From: Azonexus hydrophilus DSM 23864
Lineage (GTDB): Bacteria > Pseudomonadota > Gammaproteobacteria > Burkholderiales > Rhodocyclaceae
Length of the DNA: 64,000 nucleotides
Assembly (NCBI RefSeq): GCF_000429605.1
Contig: NZ_KE386925.1
Coordinates: 186,001-250,000, forward strand
Direction of reading: 5' to 3'
A model generated the notes under the pieces. The model searched no databases. It saw only the letters and a program-made list of their open reading frames with translations, and was not told the origin of the DNA. Positions 48,600 to 57,986 of the stretch are shown piece after piece. Position numbers and translations under genes: made by a program. The stretch's first letter is position 1. Each line of letters starts with the position of its first letter.

Positions 48600-50716
48600 G
48601 CCGCCTGACCGCCCTCGCCGCGGCCCTGCTGCGCGCCGGGCGGGGACGCCTGTTCCCGGTCGTGCTGCTGGCGATAGCCGCCGGCCTGCTGCACAACATC
48701 GAGCGCACGCCCTTGCACAACCTGCAGGCCGGCCAGTTCGACCGCTATCAGCGACTGCAGCCGAGACAACGCGAAAACGAACCGGTCATCGTCGTCGGCA
48801 TCGACAGCCAGAGTCTGGTTGCTCATGGTCAGTGGCCCTGGCCGCGCGATCTGGTCGCCCGCTTGTTGACCAGGATACAGGCCGGCGAACCGCTGGCCGT
48901 CGGTCTCGACTTCGTTTTCGCCGAGCGCGACCAGCATGCCCCCGAGTTGATCGCCCGCCGCCTGCCCGGCAGCGCCCACCTGCTGCACGGTCTGCCCGAT
49001 CCGGATGCGGTCCTGGCCGAGGTCGTCGGCCGCGCCCCGACCACGCTGGCGGTCGTCGGCCTGTCCCGCGAATTGCCGGGCGCCCGCAAGCCGCTGCATC
49101 CCCTGCCGGCGGTAACAATGGACCCCGCCGCGACGACCGCCCTGCCGCACTTTGCCAGCGCCCTCGCCAGCCGCCCCGAACTCCAGGCCGCAGCCGGCAG
49201 CGAGGGCTTCATCAACGCCACCCCGGACAATCTGGCCAGCCACGGCGAACGCGGCATCCTGCGCCGGGTCCCCACGCTGGCCTTCATTCACGATCAGCCC
49301 TACCTGTCGCTGCCGCTGGAAATGGTGCGCCAGGCGCTGGGCGGCGGCCAAGTCGCGGTCGATCAGGGCAGCGCCGGCATGCGCGGCATCCGGATCGGCG
49401 ACTACCATCTGCCGACGCAGGCCAACGGCGAACTGCTGCTGCACTTCGGCAAGTCCAGCGCCAACTACTATCTATCGGCCGCCGACGTCCTGGCCGGCGT
49501 GCATCCGCCGGAAATATTCGCCTCGCGCTTCGTCATCGTCGGTTTCAACAGCATCGGCCTCCAGGACCGGGTGATCAGCCCGCTCGGCGACAGCTTGCCC
49601 GGCGTGGACATTCACGCCCAGGTCATCGAAAGCCTGCTCGAACAAACCGCTCTGCGGCGGCCCCACTGGATGCCGCTGGTCGAGATGAGCGCCCTGCTGT
49701 TTGGCGGATTGTTGCTGATCGCTGCCGTGCCGGCGCTACGGCCGCGTTACGCGGTCTTCACCTTCGCCGGCCTCAGCCTGAGCCTGGTCAGCAGCGGTTA
49801 CCTGGCTTTCCTGGCGGGTCGCTGGCTGTTCGACGGACCATCGCTGAGCGTCCTCCTGGCCCCGGTCTTCATGGCCCTGCTCGGCAGCACGCTGATTGCT
49901 GCCGACGCCCGCCGCCGCGAAGCGGAACGCCAGTTGCAGAGCAGCCGTGAGGAAGCCGCCCGCGTCGCCGGCGAACTCGATGCCGCCCGCAAAATCCAGA
50001 TGGGCCTGCTGCCCGACCCGGAAAAGTGCTTTGCCGGCGAGGCGCGTTTTGCCATCGGCGCCGTGCTCGAACCCGCCCGAGCCGTCGGCGGAGATTACTA
50101 CGACTGTTTCATGCTCGACCGGCAGCGCCTGTGCATCGCCATCGGCGACGTTTCCGGCAAGGGCGTGCCGGCCAGCCTGTTCATGGCCATTTCCAAGACG
50201 CTCGGAGGCACCCTGGCCCGCCGCCACGACGATCTGGCCGCCGCCGTGCACGACATCGAACGCGAACTCAGCCGGGAAAATCCGGCCTATCTGTTCGTCA
50301 CTGCTTTCATCGCCATTCTCGACGTCGAATCCGGAACCCTGGATTACGTCTGCGCCGGCCACGATGCGCCGATGCTCAAGCGCGGCGCAGACATCCTGCG
50401 CATCGATACCGACACCATCGCCGGTCCGCCCCTGTGTGCGCTGGGCGACTATCCCTACATTGCCGGCCGATGCACCTTGTCACCCGGCGATCTGCTCTGC
50501 CTGTTCACCGATGGCGTCAGCGAGGCTGGCGACGGCGGCGAGTTGTTCGGCACGCAACGGCTGGCCGACTGCCTGGCGACGCTCCCCGACAACTCACCGA
50601 GCCAGCAATGCGCGCTGATTCGCGACGCGGTCCGGCGCTTCGAGGCCGGCGCCGCGCCGGCCGACGACCTGACCCTGCTGCTGCTGCGCTGGAACGGACC
50701 GCTCAGCGGATATTGA
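48596..50716 (+). CDS. CHASE2-PP2C (SpoIIE-type) membrane serine phosphatase
   Basis: A 706-residue protein with a GTG start overlapping the MBL stop. TM1 is about 18-34, then an extracytoplasmic CHASE2 sensor (about 40-345), three helices (about 353-370, 375-395, 405-425), a short coiled coil (426-455) and a PP2C domain from 456 (KIQMGLLP, GGDYYDCF, IGDVSGKGVPASLFM, DDLTLLLLRW). This is a classical input-output phosphatase for a STAS protein, most likely the one at 47293. The 3' end overlaps the opposing OmpA gene by 14 nt. Confidence 0.93.
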   Translation: MSRLTALAAALLRAGRGRLFPVVLLAIAAGLLHNIERTPLHNLQAGQFDRYQRLQPRQRENEPVIVVGIDSQSLVAHGQWPWPRDLVARLLTRIQAGEPLAVGLDFVFAERDQHAPELIARRLPGSAHLLHGLPDPDAVLAEVVGRAPTTLAVVGLSRELPGARKPLHPLPAVTMDPAATTALPHFASALASRPELQAAAGSEGFINATPDNLASHGERGILRRVPTLAFIHDQPYLSLPLEMVRQALGGGQVAVDQGSAGMRGIRIGDYHLPTQANGELLLHFGKSSANYYLSAADVLAGVHPPEIFASRFVIVGFNSIGLQDRVISPLGDSLPGVDIHAQVIESLLEQTALRRPHWMPLVEMSALLFGGLLLIAAVPALRPRYAVFTFAGLSLSLVSSGYLAFLAGRWLFDGPSLSVLLAPVFMALLGSTLIAADARRREAERQLQSSREEAARVAGELDAARKIQMGLLPDPEKCFAGEARFAIGAVLEPARAVGGDYYDCFMLDRQRLCIAIGDVSGKGVPASLFMAISKTLGGTLARRHDDLAAAVHDIERELSRENPAYLFVTAFIAILDVESGTLDYVCAGHDAPMLKRGADILRIDTDTIAGPPLCALGDYPYIAGRCTLSPGDLLCLFTDGVSEAGDGGELFGTQRLADCLATLPDNSPSQQCALIRDAVRRFEAGAAPADDLTLLLLRWNGPLSGY

Positions 50717-51287
50717 TTTCCACCCGGCGGTTACGCGCTTCCTCGACCTCATCGGCGGTGGCCACCAGCGGCTCCCGCTCACCGCGACCGGCGACTTCGA
50801 GTTTTTCCGCCGGCAGGCCTTCGGCCACCAGCAGACCGCGCATGGTCTGCGCCCGCTGCAAGGACAGCGCGTCGTTGGCTTCCACCGAACCGACCCGGTC
50901 GGTATGGCCGATGACCATCACCTCAGGCGCCGTGCGCGCTGCAACTTCCTGCTTGACCCGGGCAAACTCGGCCTCGGACTCGGGCGTCAGACGATCGCTG
51001 CCGAGTTCGAAATAGAGCACGAAGCTGACCGGACGCACCGGCAGCGCCTGCAGCGTCTGCGCGTAACGGGCCTGCACCGTTTCGGCATCGGTCTGATCAG
51101 CGCGATTGATGCCAAGGCGCCGGACCGTTGCCGCGTAGGGCTGGTCAAGCACCTGTTCGGCACCAGCGCGATCACGCAGCACGACGGCGGCCGGCTTGCC
51201 GTCGGGCGACGGCAGCAGGACCACGCGTTCGCTGGCGCAACCAGCCAGCAGAAGCAATGCCAGACCCGGCAGCAGCAACTTATTCAT
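50703..51287 (-). CDS. OmpA-family outer-membrane lipoprotein
   Basis: A 194-residue protein with lipobox LLAGC (C17), a short N-terminal part and an OmpA C-like peptidoglycan-binding domain (about 90-194; YFELGSDRL, GHTDRVGS and EARNRRVEI). It would be anchored in the outer membrane and touch peptidoglycan. It overlaps the FecR-domain gene by 8 nt, so the two are produced together. Location next to a CHASE2 phosphatase suggests a joint envelope signal. Confidence 0.9.
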   Translation of the reverse strand: MNKLLLPGLALLLLAGCASERVVLLPSPDGKPAAVVLRDRAGAEQVLDQPYAATVRRLGINRADQTDAETVQARYAQTLQALPVRPVSFVLYFELGSDRLTPESEAEFARVKQEVAARTAPEVMVIGHTDRVGSVEANDALSLQRAQTMRGLLVAEGLPAEKLEVAGRGEREPLVATADEVEEARNRRVEINIR

Positions 51288-51738
51288 TGCTGCCCCCGGC
51301 GACTTCGATGATGAATTCGGTGCCGCGTACGCCAAGCACCGACGTCGGCGTATGGAAATCGACCGATTCCGGTGTCCGCTTGGCAATCTTGCCAGTAGCG
51401 ACCGACAGCGTCCCTTTACGGACGCCGACCGACATCCGGCCATCCAGCGTCGAACTGTCGAAAGCGAATTTGTCGATCACTACCAGCGAGCCCGGGCCGG
51501 CAGAAAGCAAGGTGTTGTCGCGCAAGGTCACGCCCACGGCGCCATCCACACCGGTACGCACGCGATCGGCAACCCGTACCTGGGTACCCACCGGAGCCGG
51601 CAGGATTTCGCCCTGACGCTCGATGACAACCCGGCCGCTGCTCGTCTTGACCATGCCTGCCACGTCGGCCGCCAACGCGGAAAGACTGCCGGCCATGCCG
51701 ACAATCATCAAAGCTGCTGCACGATGTGATTTAATCAT
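51280..51738 (-). CDS. Periplasmic FecR-domain protein
   Basis: A 152-residue protein with a signal peptide (1-23, LSALAA) and one FecR domain (about 35-135; GQVRVADRVRTG-like turns, then SVLGVRGTEFIIEV). It lacks the cytoplasmic anti-sigma part of true FecR, so it is a free periplasmic FecR module. It is co-translated with the OmpA lipoprotein and only 23 nt from the divergent HATPase gene. FecR-CHASE2 neighbourhoods are a recurring signalling pattern. Confidence 0.88.
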   Translation of the reverse strand: MIKSHRAAALMIVGMAGSLSALAADVAGMVKTSSGRVVIERQGEILPAPVGTQVRVADRVRTGVDGAVGVTLRDNTLLSAGPGSLVVIDKFAFDSSTLDGRMSVGVRKGTLSVATGKIAKRTPESVDFHTPTSVLGVRGTEFIIEVAGGSNE

Positions 51739-51761
51739 TGCCCTGTCGTCCTGTTTTTGTC

Positions 51762-52169
51762 ATGAACGAACATTCTACGGAAATTTCAGTCCCGGCGCGC
51801 CACCAAGCGCTGACCGAACTCAACGCCGGAATCGCCGCTGCCTGCGTGCGCCTGGGCATAGGTGAAGCGGACTGCCTACGCCTGCAACTGCTCGCCGAGG
51901 AATTGTTCATCAACACCATCGACCATGGCCTGCGGGGAAACAGCGACAGCCTGGTCCGCCTGGTTCTCGGACGCGACGACAGTGGCCTGACGCTGCGTTA
52001 CGAAGACGAAGCGCCGGCCTTCAATCCCTTCCTGCCGCCCGCCATAACGGCCGGCGACGACAGCATCGGCGGACTCGGCCTGGCCCTGCTGGGCGGCATG
52101 AGCCAGACACAGCACTATCGCCGCGAAGGCGGGCGCAACATCGTCGAGATCGGCCTTCAGGCGCCCTGA
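51762..52169 (+). CDS. RsbW-like HATPase (anti-sigma/switch kinase)
   Basis: A 135-residue GHKL ATPase of the anti-sigma regulatory type. The N box is E47-x3-N51 (LAEELFINTIDHG), with ATP-lid and G boxes in GGLGLALLGG and an EDEAPAF stretch as the DxGxG counterpart. It probably phosphorylates the STAS protein (47293) and holds an unknown output partner. ATG 51762 has no good SD; an in-frame TTG at 51738 is less likely. It overlaps the permease gene by 13 nt. Confidence 0.88.
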   Translation: MNEHSTEISVPARHQALTELNAGIAAACVRLGIGEADCLRLQLLAEELFINTIDHGLRGNSDSLVRLVLGRDDSGLTLRYEDEAPAFNPFLPPAITAGDDSIGGLGLALLGGMSQTQHYRREGGRNIVEIGLQAP

Positions 52170-54637
52170 CGCAGCGCCGCCAGCGGCGGCACGGCGAGCA
52201 ACCGGCGCATGCCCAGCCAGCCGGCCAGGGTGGTCGCCAGTGCGCAGAGCACCGCCGCCAGCAGCGGCGACGTCCAGGAAAACACCGGGTCGAGCTGGAA
52301 TACCTGGCGCGCCAGCAACTGGCCGACCACCGCCGCGCCCACAGCCGCGATCAGGCCGGCCAGCGCCCCGACAGCCGCCAGTTCGACCAGCATGGCGGCG
52401 CGCAATTGATCGCGGCGGGCGCCCAGCGCGCGCATCACGGCAAGTTCGAAACGCCGCTCGTCGATCGCCGACAACAGCGCCGCATACAACACCACGGCAC
52501 CGGCCGTCAGCGTGAACAGGAAGACCACCTGGACAGCCGCCACCACCTGCCCGACCACCGACTGGATCTGGGCCAGGATGGCATCAATGTCGATCACCGT
52601 CAGGTTGGGAAATTCCTCGACCAGCCGTGCCGCTGCCGGACGCTGCGCAGCGCTCAGATGGAAGCTGGTGATGTAGCTGGCCGGCGCGTCTTCGAGCACG
52701 CCCGGCGGCGTCAGCACGAAGAAATTGACGCGCATCGAATCCCAATCCAGCTTGCGCAGGCTGGTCACCGCGACCGGCTTTTCGACGCCGGCCACCGAAA
52801 ACACCAGGCGGTCGCCGAGGGCGATGCCCAGGGTTTTGGCCAGCCCGGCCTCGACCGAGGCTTCGCCGGCCTTGCCGGAGAACCAGCGCCCGCTGACCAG
52901 TTCATTGCCCGTCGGCAGGTCGGCCCGCCAGGAGAGGTTGAATTCGCGTTCGATCAAGCGTTGCGCCCGGTCATCCTCAGGAAAATCGGCGGCACTGATC
53001 GGCCGCTCATTGACGCTGAGCAGGCGGGCGCGGACCATCGGCGCCAGTTCGGCGGCGATGCCCTGCCCGGCCAGCCAGTCGGCCACCGCCTGGCGCTGGT
53101 CCTGCTGGATGTTGATCACGAAACGGTTCGGCGCGTCGGCCGGCACCGATTTCTGCCAGGCCTCGACCAGCTCCAGCCGGGTCACGCCGAGCAGCAGCAA
53201 GGCCATCAGACCGATACCGAGGGCGACGACCTTCAGGGTATTGGCCGCGCCATGCCGCGCCAGCGTCGCCAGGCCCTGACGCCAGCCGAAGCCGGCACCG
53301 CCGCGCAGCCGGCCGGCCAGACCCACGGCCAGCCAGGCAATGCCCCAGAACAAGGCCAGCGCCCCGACAAAACCGCCCACCGCGAGCAAGCCCAGGCGCA
53401 AATCGCCGGCCGCACGCACGATCAGCACGGCCAGCAGCAGGAAACCGAACAGGTAACCGATGACCGCCAGCGGCGCCGGTGGCCCCAGTTCCCGGCGCAG
53501 TACCCGCAGGGTCGGCACCCGCGCCAGTTGCAACAATGGCGGCACGGCGAAACCGAACAGCAGCACGGCAGCGACCAGCAGGCCTTCGAGGACCGGGCCA
53601 CTGCCGGGCATCGGCAACTGCGCGCCAAGCAGGCCGCTCATCGCCGAGACCAGCGCGAAATGCGCGGCAAAGCCGAGCAGCACGCCAAGCAAGGTGGCCA
53701 GCAGGGTCATCATCAGAAAACCCAGCACGTGCAGGCGCAACAGCCCGCCCTGGGTCGTTCCCAGGCAACGCAGCACGGCGCAGGCATCGAGATGGCGCTG
53801 CATGTAGCGGCGCGCCGCCAGGGCCACGGCGATGGCCGACAGGATCACCGTCAGCAAGGTCGCCAGACCGAGGAAACGCTGCGCCTTGTCGAGCGCATTG
53901 CGCACTTCCGGACGGGCATCGGCGATTCCTTCCAGACGCTGGCCGCGATCCAGCCGGCTTTCGGCCCACTCGCGCCAGCCGGCCAGCGCCGGTTCGCTGC
54001 CGGCGAGCAGCAACCGGTAACGGACGCGGGCGCCGAACTGGATCAGTCCGCTGGCCGGCACATCGTCGATATGCATCATCAAGCGCGGCGCCACCGAAAA
54101 CAGGTTGAAGCTGCGATCCGGTTCCTGGGTCAGCACACCAGCCGCCGGCAATTGCAGTTCGCCAACGCCGACCTTCGCCCCCGGCGTCAGCGCCAGCAGG
54201 CCGAACAGGCGGGCATCGCCCCAGACGCTGCCGGCGGATGGCCCGCCGGCCACCGCCTGATCTGCGCCATCGACCTGGGCAGCCAGACGCAACTGCCCGC
54301 GCAAGGGATAGGCGCTGCCCACGGCCTTGATTTCGACCAGTTGCGCCCGCCCGTCGGCGAAAACCATGCTCGGGAAAACCAGCGTGCGCACCGCACGCAG
54401 TCCGCGCGCCTGGGCTTCACCAACGAATGCGTCGTCGATCGGCTGATCGGCGACCAGCACCAGATCGGCGCCGAGCATCTGGCGCGCTTCCAGTTCCAGG
54501 GTGCGGCCGACCCGGTCGGCCAGAAAACCGACCGCCGACACGGCGGCGACGGCGATGCACAGGGCAACGAACAGCAGGCGCAACTCGCCGGCGCGCAATT
54601 CGCGCTTGAGCATGCGCCAGGCCAGACCCAACATCAT
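52157..54637 (-). CDS. FtsX/LolC-type ABC transporter permease (YbbP-like)
   Basis: An 826-residue permease with an N-terminal helix (about 21-40), a large periplasmic domain, central helix groups around 260-440 and 470-490, a second periplasmic part and three C-terminal helices (about 700-810). This duplicated FtsX layout matches YbbP. The partner ATPase (YbbA) and esterase (TesA) genes are not adjacent. It is coupled to radA by ATGA. YbbP-type systems are thought to extrude or sort lipophilic or modified compounds. Confidence 0.88.
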   Translation of the reverse strand: MMLGLAWRMLKRELRAGELRLLFVALCIAVAAVSAVGFLADRVGRTLELEARQMLGADLVLVADQPIDDAFVGEAQARGLRAVRTLVFPSMVFADGRAQLVEIKAVGSAYPLRGQLRLAAQVDGADQAVAGGPSAGSVWGDARLFGLLALTPGAKVGVGELQLPAAGVLTQEPDRSFNLFSVAPRLMMHIDDVPASGLIQFGARVRYRLLLAGSEPALAGWREWAESRLDRGQRLEGIADARPEVRNALDKAQRFLGLATLLTVILSAIAVALAARRYMQRHLDACAVLRCLGTTQGGLLRLHVLGFLMMTLLATLLGVLLGFAAHFALVSAMSGLLGAQLPMPGSGPVLEGLLVAAVLLFGFAVPPLLQLARVPTLRVLRRELGPPAPLAVIGYLFGFLLLAVLIVRAAGDLRLGLLAVGGFVGALALFWGIAWLAVGLAGRLRGGAGFGWRQGLATLARHGAANTLKVVALGIGLMALLLLGVTRLELVEAWQKSVPADAPNRFVINIQQDQRQAVADWLAGQGIAAELAPMVRARLLSVNERPISAADFPEDDRAQRLIEREFNLSWRADLPTGNELVSGRWFSGKAGEASVEAGLAKTLGIALGDRLVFSVAGVEKPVAVTSLRKLDWDSMRVNFFVLTPPGVLEDAPASYITSFHLSAAQRPAAARLVEEFPNLTVIDIDAILAQIQSVVGQVVAAVQVVFLFTLTAGAVVLYAALLSAIDERRFELAVMRALGARRDQLRAAMLVELAAVGALAGLIAAVGAAVVGQLLARQVFQLDPVFSWTSPLLAAVLCALATTLAGWLGMRRLLAVPPLAALRQGA

Positions 54638-55992
54638 TGCAGCTCCCGGATACGCTGGACGGCTTCCTCGACGCGCTTGACGGCGATCACCTCCATGCCG
54701 GGAATGGCCTGGCGCGGCCGGTTGGCTTCAGGAATCAGCGCCCGCGTGAAACCGAGCTTGGCCGCTTCCTTCAGGCGCTCCTGACCGCGTGGCGCGGGCC
54801 GGATTTCACCGGCCAGACCAACTTCACCAAACACTATAAGTTTCTCTGGCAATGCCTTGTTTTTCAATGAAGAAGTAATTGCCATAATGACTGCCAGATC
54901 GCCTGCCGGTTCGCCTATCTTGACCCCGCCGACGGCATTGACGAAGACGTCCTGATCGAAGCAGACGATGCCGGCGTGGCGGTGCAACACCGCCAGCAGC
55001 ATGGCCAGACGCTGCGCGTCCAGCCCCACCGTCAGCCGGCGCGGGTTGCCGTGCGCGGTATCGACCAGCGCCTGGATTTCCACCAGCAGCGGCCGCGTTC
55101 CCTCCTGCGTCACCATCACGCACGACCCAGCGACTTCCTGGCCGTGCTGCGACAGGAACATCGCCGACGGATTGCTGACCCCCTTGAGGCCGGTCTCGGT
55201 CATGGCGAAGACGCCAAGTTCGTTGACCGCGCCGAAACGGTTCTTGACCGCGCGCACCAGGCGGAAACTGGAATGCGTGTCGCCCTCGAAATAGAGCACG
55301 GTATCAACCACGTGTTCGAGCACGCGCGGCCCGGCCAGCGCGCCCTCCTTAGTCACGTGGCCGACCAGGATCACGGTGATGCCGGCCTGCTTGGCCAGGC
55401 GCGTCAGTTGCGCCGCGCATTCGCGCACCTGGGCGACCGACCCCGGCGCACTCGACAACTGATCGGACCACAGCGTCTGGATCGAGTCGATCACCGCCAC
55501 CTGCGGTTGCTCGGCCTGCAGCGTCGCCAGAATGCGCTCGAGGTTGATCTCGGCCATCAGCGGCAGATTGCCGGTATCGAGATTGAGCCGGCGGGCGCGC
55601 AACGCCACCTGCTGCCCGGATTCCTCGCCGGTCACGTAAAGCACCTTGTGCGCCTGGGCCAGATGCGCCAGCGCCTGCAGCAGCAAGGTACTCTTGCCGA
55701 TGCCCGGATCGCCGCCGATCAGCACCACGCCGCCGCCGACCAGACCCCCGCCGAGCGCGCGATCGAACTCGCCGATGCCGGTCGCGATGCGGTCGGCCTC
55801 ACGCGCTTCGATGTCGGCCAGGTTCTGCAGCTTCGCCGCCGGGGCCAGCGACTCGAAACGGTGGTTGCCGGGTTTTTCGGCAATCGTCTCGACCAGCGTG
55901 TTCCAGGCATTGCAGCCGGGGCACTGGCCCTGCCACTTGGGGCTGGTCGCCCCGCATTCGGTACAACTGTAGAGCGTCTTGGCTTTGGCCAT
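54634..55992 (-). CDS. radA: DNA repair protein RadA
   Basis: A 452-residue RecA-like ATPase for branch migration in recombination. The N-terminal zinc finger is CTECG...CPGC (about 10-28), Walker A is GGDPGIGKST, the RadA-specific KNRFG motif is in AVKNRFGAVNELGVF, and a Lon-like C-terminal domain follows. Residues about 368-388 are encoded by an AT-rich island (54831-54890). It lies 0 nt from alr, and its stop overlaps the permease start. Confidence 0.96.
   Translation of the reverse strand: MAKAKTLYSCTECGATSPKWQGQCPGCNAWNTLVETIAEKPGNHRFESLAPAAKLQNLADIEAREADRIATGIGEFDRALGGGLVGGGVVLIGGDPGIGKSTLLLQALAHLAQAHKVLYVTGEESGQQVALRARRLNLDTGNLPLMAEINLERILATLQAEQPQVAVIDSIQTLWSDQLSSAPGSVAQVRECAAQLTRLAKQAGITVILVGHVTKEGALAGPRVLEHVVDTVLYFEGDTHSSFRLVRAVKNRFGAVNELGVFAMTETGLKGVSNPSAMFLSQHGQEVAGSCVMVTQEGTRPLLVEIQALVDTAHGNPRRLTVGLDAQRLAMLLAVLHRHAGIVCFDQDVFVNAVGGVKIGEPAGDLAVIMAITSSLKNKALPEKLIVFGEVGLAGEIRPAPRGQERLKEAAKLGFTRALIPEANRPRQAIPGMEVIAVKRVEEAVQRIRELQ
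54831..54890. other. AT-rich island inside radA
   Basis: By direct count, 20 of 60 bases are G or C (33%), inside a gene that is otherwise strongly GC-rich. The frame is intact and the encoded SSLKNKALPEKLIVFGEVG is a normal RadA sequence. Confidence 0.75.
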
Positions 55993-57087
55993 TTATTGTC
56001 CGTCGATGGTCACCGGCACGCGCGGCGCCAGGGCACAGAATAGTTCGTAGGCAATGGTGCCGGCAGCGGCGGCCACCGCGTCGGCTGGCACGTAACCGGC
56101 CTCGCCCGGCCCCCACAACGTCACCGGACTGCCGATGCCGGCGTCGGGGATATCGTTGAGATCGCAGGCCAGCATGTCCATCGACACCCGGCCGACGGTA
56201 CGCGTCAGCTTGCCGGCAACGGCAATCGGCGTGCCGGTCGGCGCATGACGCGGATAGCCGTCGGCGTAACCGCAGGCGACGATGCCGATGCGCATCGGCC
56301 GTTCGGCAACATAGGTGCCGCCGTAGCCGATGCGTTCGCCGGTGGCGACCGTCTGCACGCCGATGATCCGGCTTTCCAGGACCATCGCCGGCTGCAGGCC
56401 GAATTCCTCGGCCGACTGGTCGGCAAACGGCGAGGCACCGTAGAGCATGATCCCCGGCCGTACCCAGTCGCCGTGCGCCAACGGGTGACGCAGGATGGCT
56501 GCCGAATTGCCCAGGCTGACCGGCCCGTGCCATTCGCCAGCCATCGCCTGGAAGCGTTCCAGTTGCCAAAGCACACCGCGCTCGCCGTCGGCTTCGGCGA
56601 AATGCGTCATCAACGTCAGGTTGAGCGCAGGAATCCGCTTCAGGCGCTCCCAGGCGGTCGGCAGCGCGCTTTCGGTGAAACCGAGGCGGTTCATGCCGGT
56701 ATTGAGTTTGAGATAGACGCTCAGCGGTCGGTCGGTGCGGGCCTGCGCGGCCAGCATGTCGATCTGCTCCAGGCAATGGACCACACTGTGCAGGCCGTGT
56801 TCGACCACCTGTTTGGCGTCGTGGATGCCGAAAATGCCTTCAAGCAGCAGGATGGGCTGGCGCACGCCGTGTTCGCGCAGGGCGACGGCGTTTTCGCATT
56901 CGAGCAGGGCAAAGCCGTCGGCCTCGCTGCGCAGGGCGTCCACGGCGCGCAGCTGGCCGTGACCGTAGGCGTCGGCCTTGACCACCGCCCAGGCCCAGGC
57001 ATCCGGCGCATGCGCCTTGGCCTGGCGATAATTGTTGAGAATGGCCGCCGGCCGGATGCGGGCGCGGATCGGGCGGGAAATCTTCAT
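55993..57087 (-). CDS. alr: Alanine racemase
   Basis: A 364-residue PLP enzyme that makes D-alanine for peptidoglycan. The PLP Lys is K37 in AVVKADAYGHG, and the catalytic Tyr lies in GYGGTYVAERP. SVDML-type (RVSMDMLACDL) and LWG blocks near the C-terminus are conserved. It directly follows the LysR gene (ATGA overlap) and precedes radA with no gap. A role for the LysR protein in controlling it is possible but unusual. Confidence 0.95.
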   Translation of the reverse strand: MKISRPIRARIRPAAILNNYRQAKAHAPDAWAWAVVKADAYGHGQLRAVDALRSEADGFALLECENAVALREHGVRQPILLLEGIFGIHDAKQVVEHGLHSVVHCLEQIDMLAAQARTDRPLSVYLKLNTGMNRLGFTESALPTAWERLKRIPALNLTLMTHFAEADGERGVLWQLERFQAMAGEWHGPVSLGNSAAILRHPLAHGDWVRPGIMLYGASPFADQSAEEFGLQPAMVLESRIIGVQTVATGERIGYGGTYVAERPMRIGIVACGYADGYPRHAPTGTPIAVAGKLTRTVGRVSMDMLACDLNDIPDAGIGSPVTLWGPGEAGYVPADAVAAAAGTIAYELFCALAPRVPVTIDGQ

Positions 57088-57986
57088 GCTGCGTGCTCCT
57101 TGAGCTGGCGCCGGGCGAAATCGATGAAGGTGGTCAGCACCCGCGACTGGAAACGTTCCTGCGGGTGAATCAGGTAAAGGCCGCGCTTGAGCGGCGGATC
57201 GAGCGGAATCCCGCGCAATTCGCCGAGCGCGACCTCGCGGGCGGCCACCGCGCGCGACACGATGGCAAACCCCAGGCCGGTGGCGACGACGCCTTTGAGC
57301 GCTTCCGGACTACCCAGTTCCATCTGCGCCTTCAGGCTTTCCGGGGCAATGCCGTGCTCGGCAAAATAAGCGTCGGTGATTTCGCGCGTTCCCGACCCCG
57401 GCTCGCGCGAGATGAATTCGTAATCGGCGAGGTCGGCCGGACGCAACACCGGAAACTCGGCCAGCGGATAATCCGGCACGCAGATGACCTGCAGTTCGTC
57501 CTCGCAACACATCCGGCTTTCCAGCCCGGACAGTTTCGCCGGCGCTTCGATCAGGCCGACGTCGAGCGTATGTTCGGCGACCTGGCCTTCGATGCTCTCC
57601 GAATTGCCGACGATCAGCCGGGCCCTGACCTGCGGGTAGAGCGCATTGAATTCGCCAAGCACGCGCGGCAGCATGAATTCGGCAATCGTCGTGCTGGCGC
57701 CGACCAGCAGCGGCCCGCGCATTTCGCCGGTCATCTCGCCGATGCGGATGTCCATCTCGTCGGACAAGGCGAGTATCTTGCGGGCGTATTCGAAGGCCAG
57801 TTCGCCGGCCGGCGTCAGCGAAATGCTGCCGTGCCGACGCTCGAACAGGCGGGTGGCGTATTGTTCTTCCAGTTGCCGGATCTGGAAGGTGACCGCCGGC
57901 TGTGTCATGAACAGGGCATCGGCAGCGCGGGTGAAACTCAGATGTTTGGCTACGGCATGAAACACCTGCAAACGCCGGTCAGCCAT
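57084..57986 (-). CDS. LysR-family regulator (CysB/CbbR-like)
   Basis: A 300-residue LTTR. The N-terminal winged helix is LSFTRAADALFMTQPAVTFQIRQLEEQYATRLFERR, and the effector domain contains VGNSESIEGQV and REPGSGTREITDAYF, resembling the CbbR/CysL/YeiE group. YeiE/CysL-type proteins respond to sulfite or related metabolites; CbbR responds to CO2-fixation metabolites. No matching target genes are adjacent on the other strand except lplT (192 nt away, divergent), so the target is open. It overlaps alr by ATGA. Confidence 0.9.
   Translation of the reverse strand: MADRRLQVFHAVAKHLSFTRAADALFMTQPAVTFQIRQLEEQYATRLFERRHGSISLTPAGELAFEYARKILALSDEMDIRIGEMTGEMRGPLLVGASTTIAEFMLPRVLGEFNALYPQVRARLIVGNSESIEGQVAEHTLDVGLIEAPAKLSGLESRMCCEDELQVICVPDYPLAEFPVLRPADLADYEFISREPGSGTREITDAYFAEHGIAPESLKAQMELGSPEALKGVVATGLGFAIVSRAVAAREVALGELRGIPLDPPLKRGLYLIHPQERFQSRVLTTFIDFARRQLKEHAA

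Noticed and set aside
52406..54784. A 792-codon open frame opposite the FtsX-type permease
   Set aside because: Gln/His/Arg-rich antisense translation without domains; the permease on the minus strand has clear helices and an ATGA link to radA.
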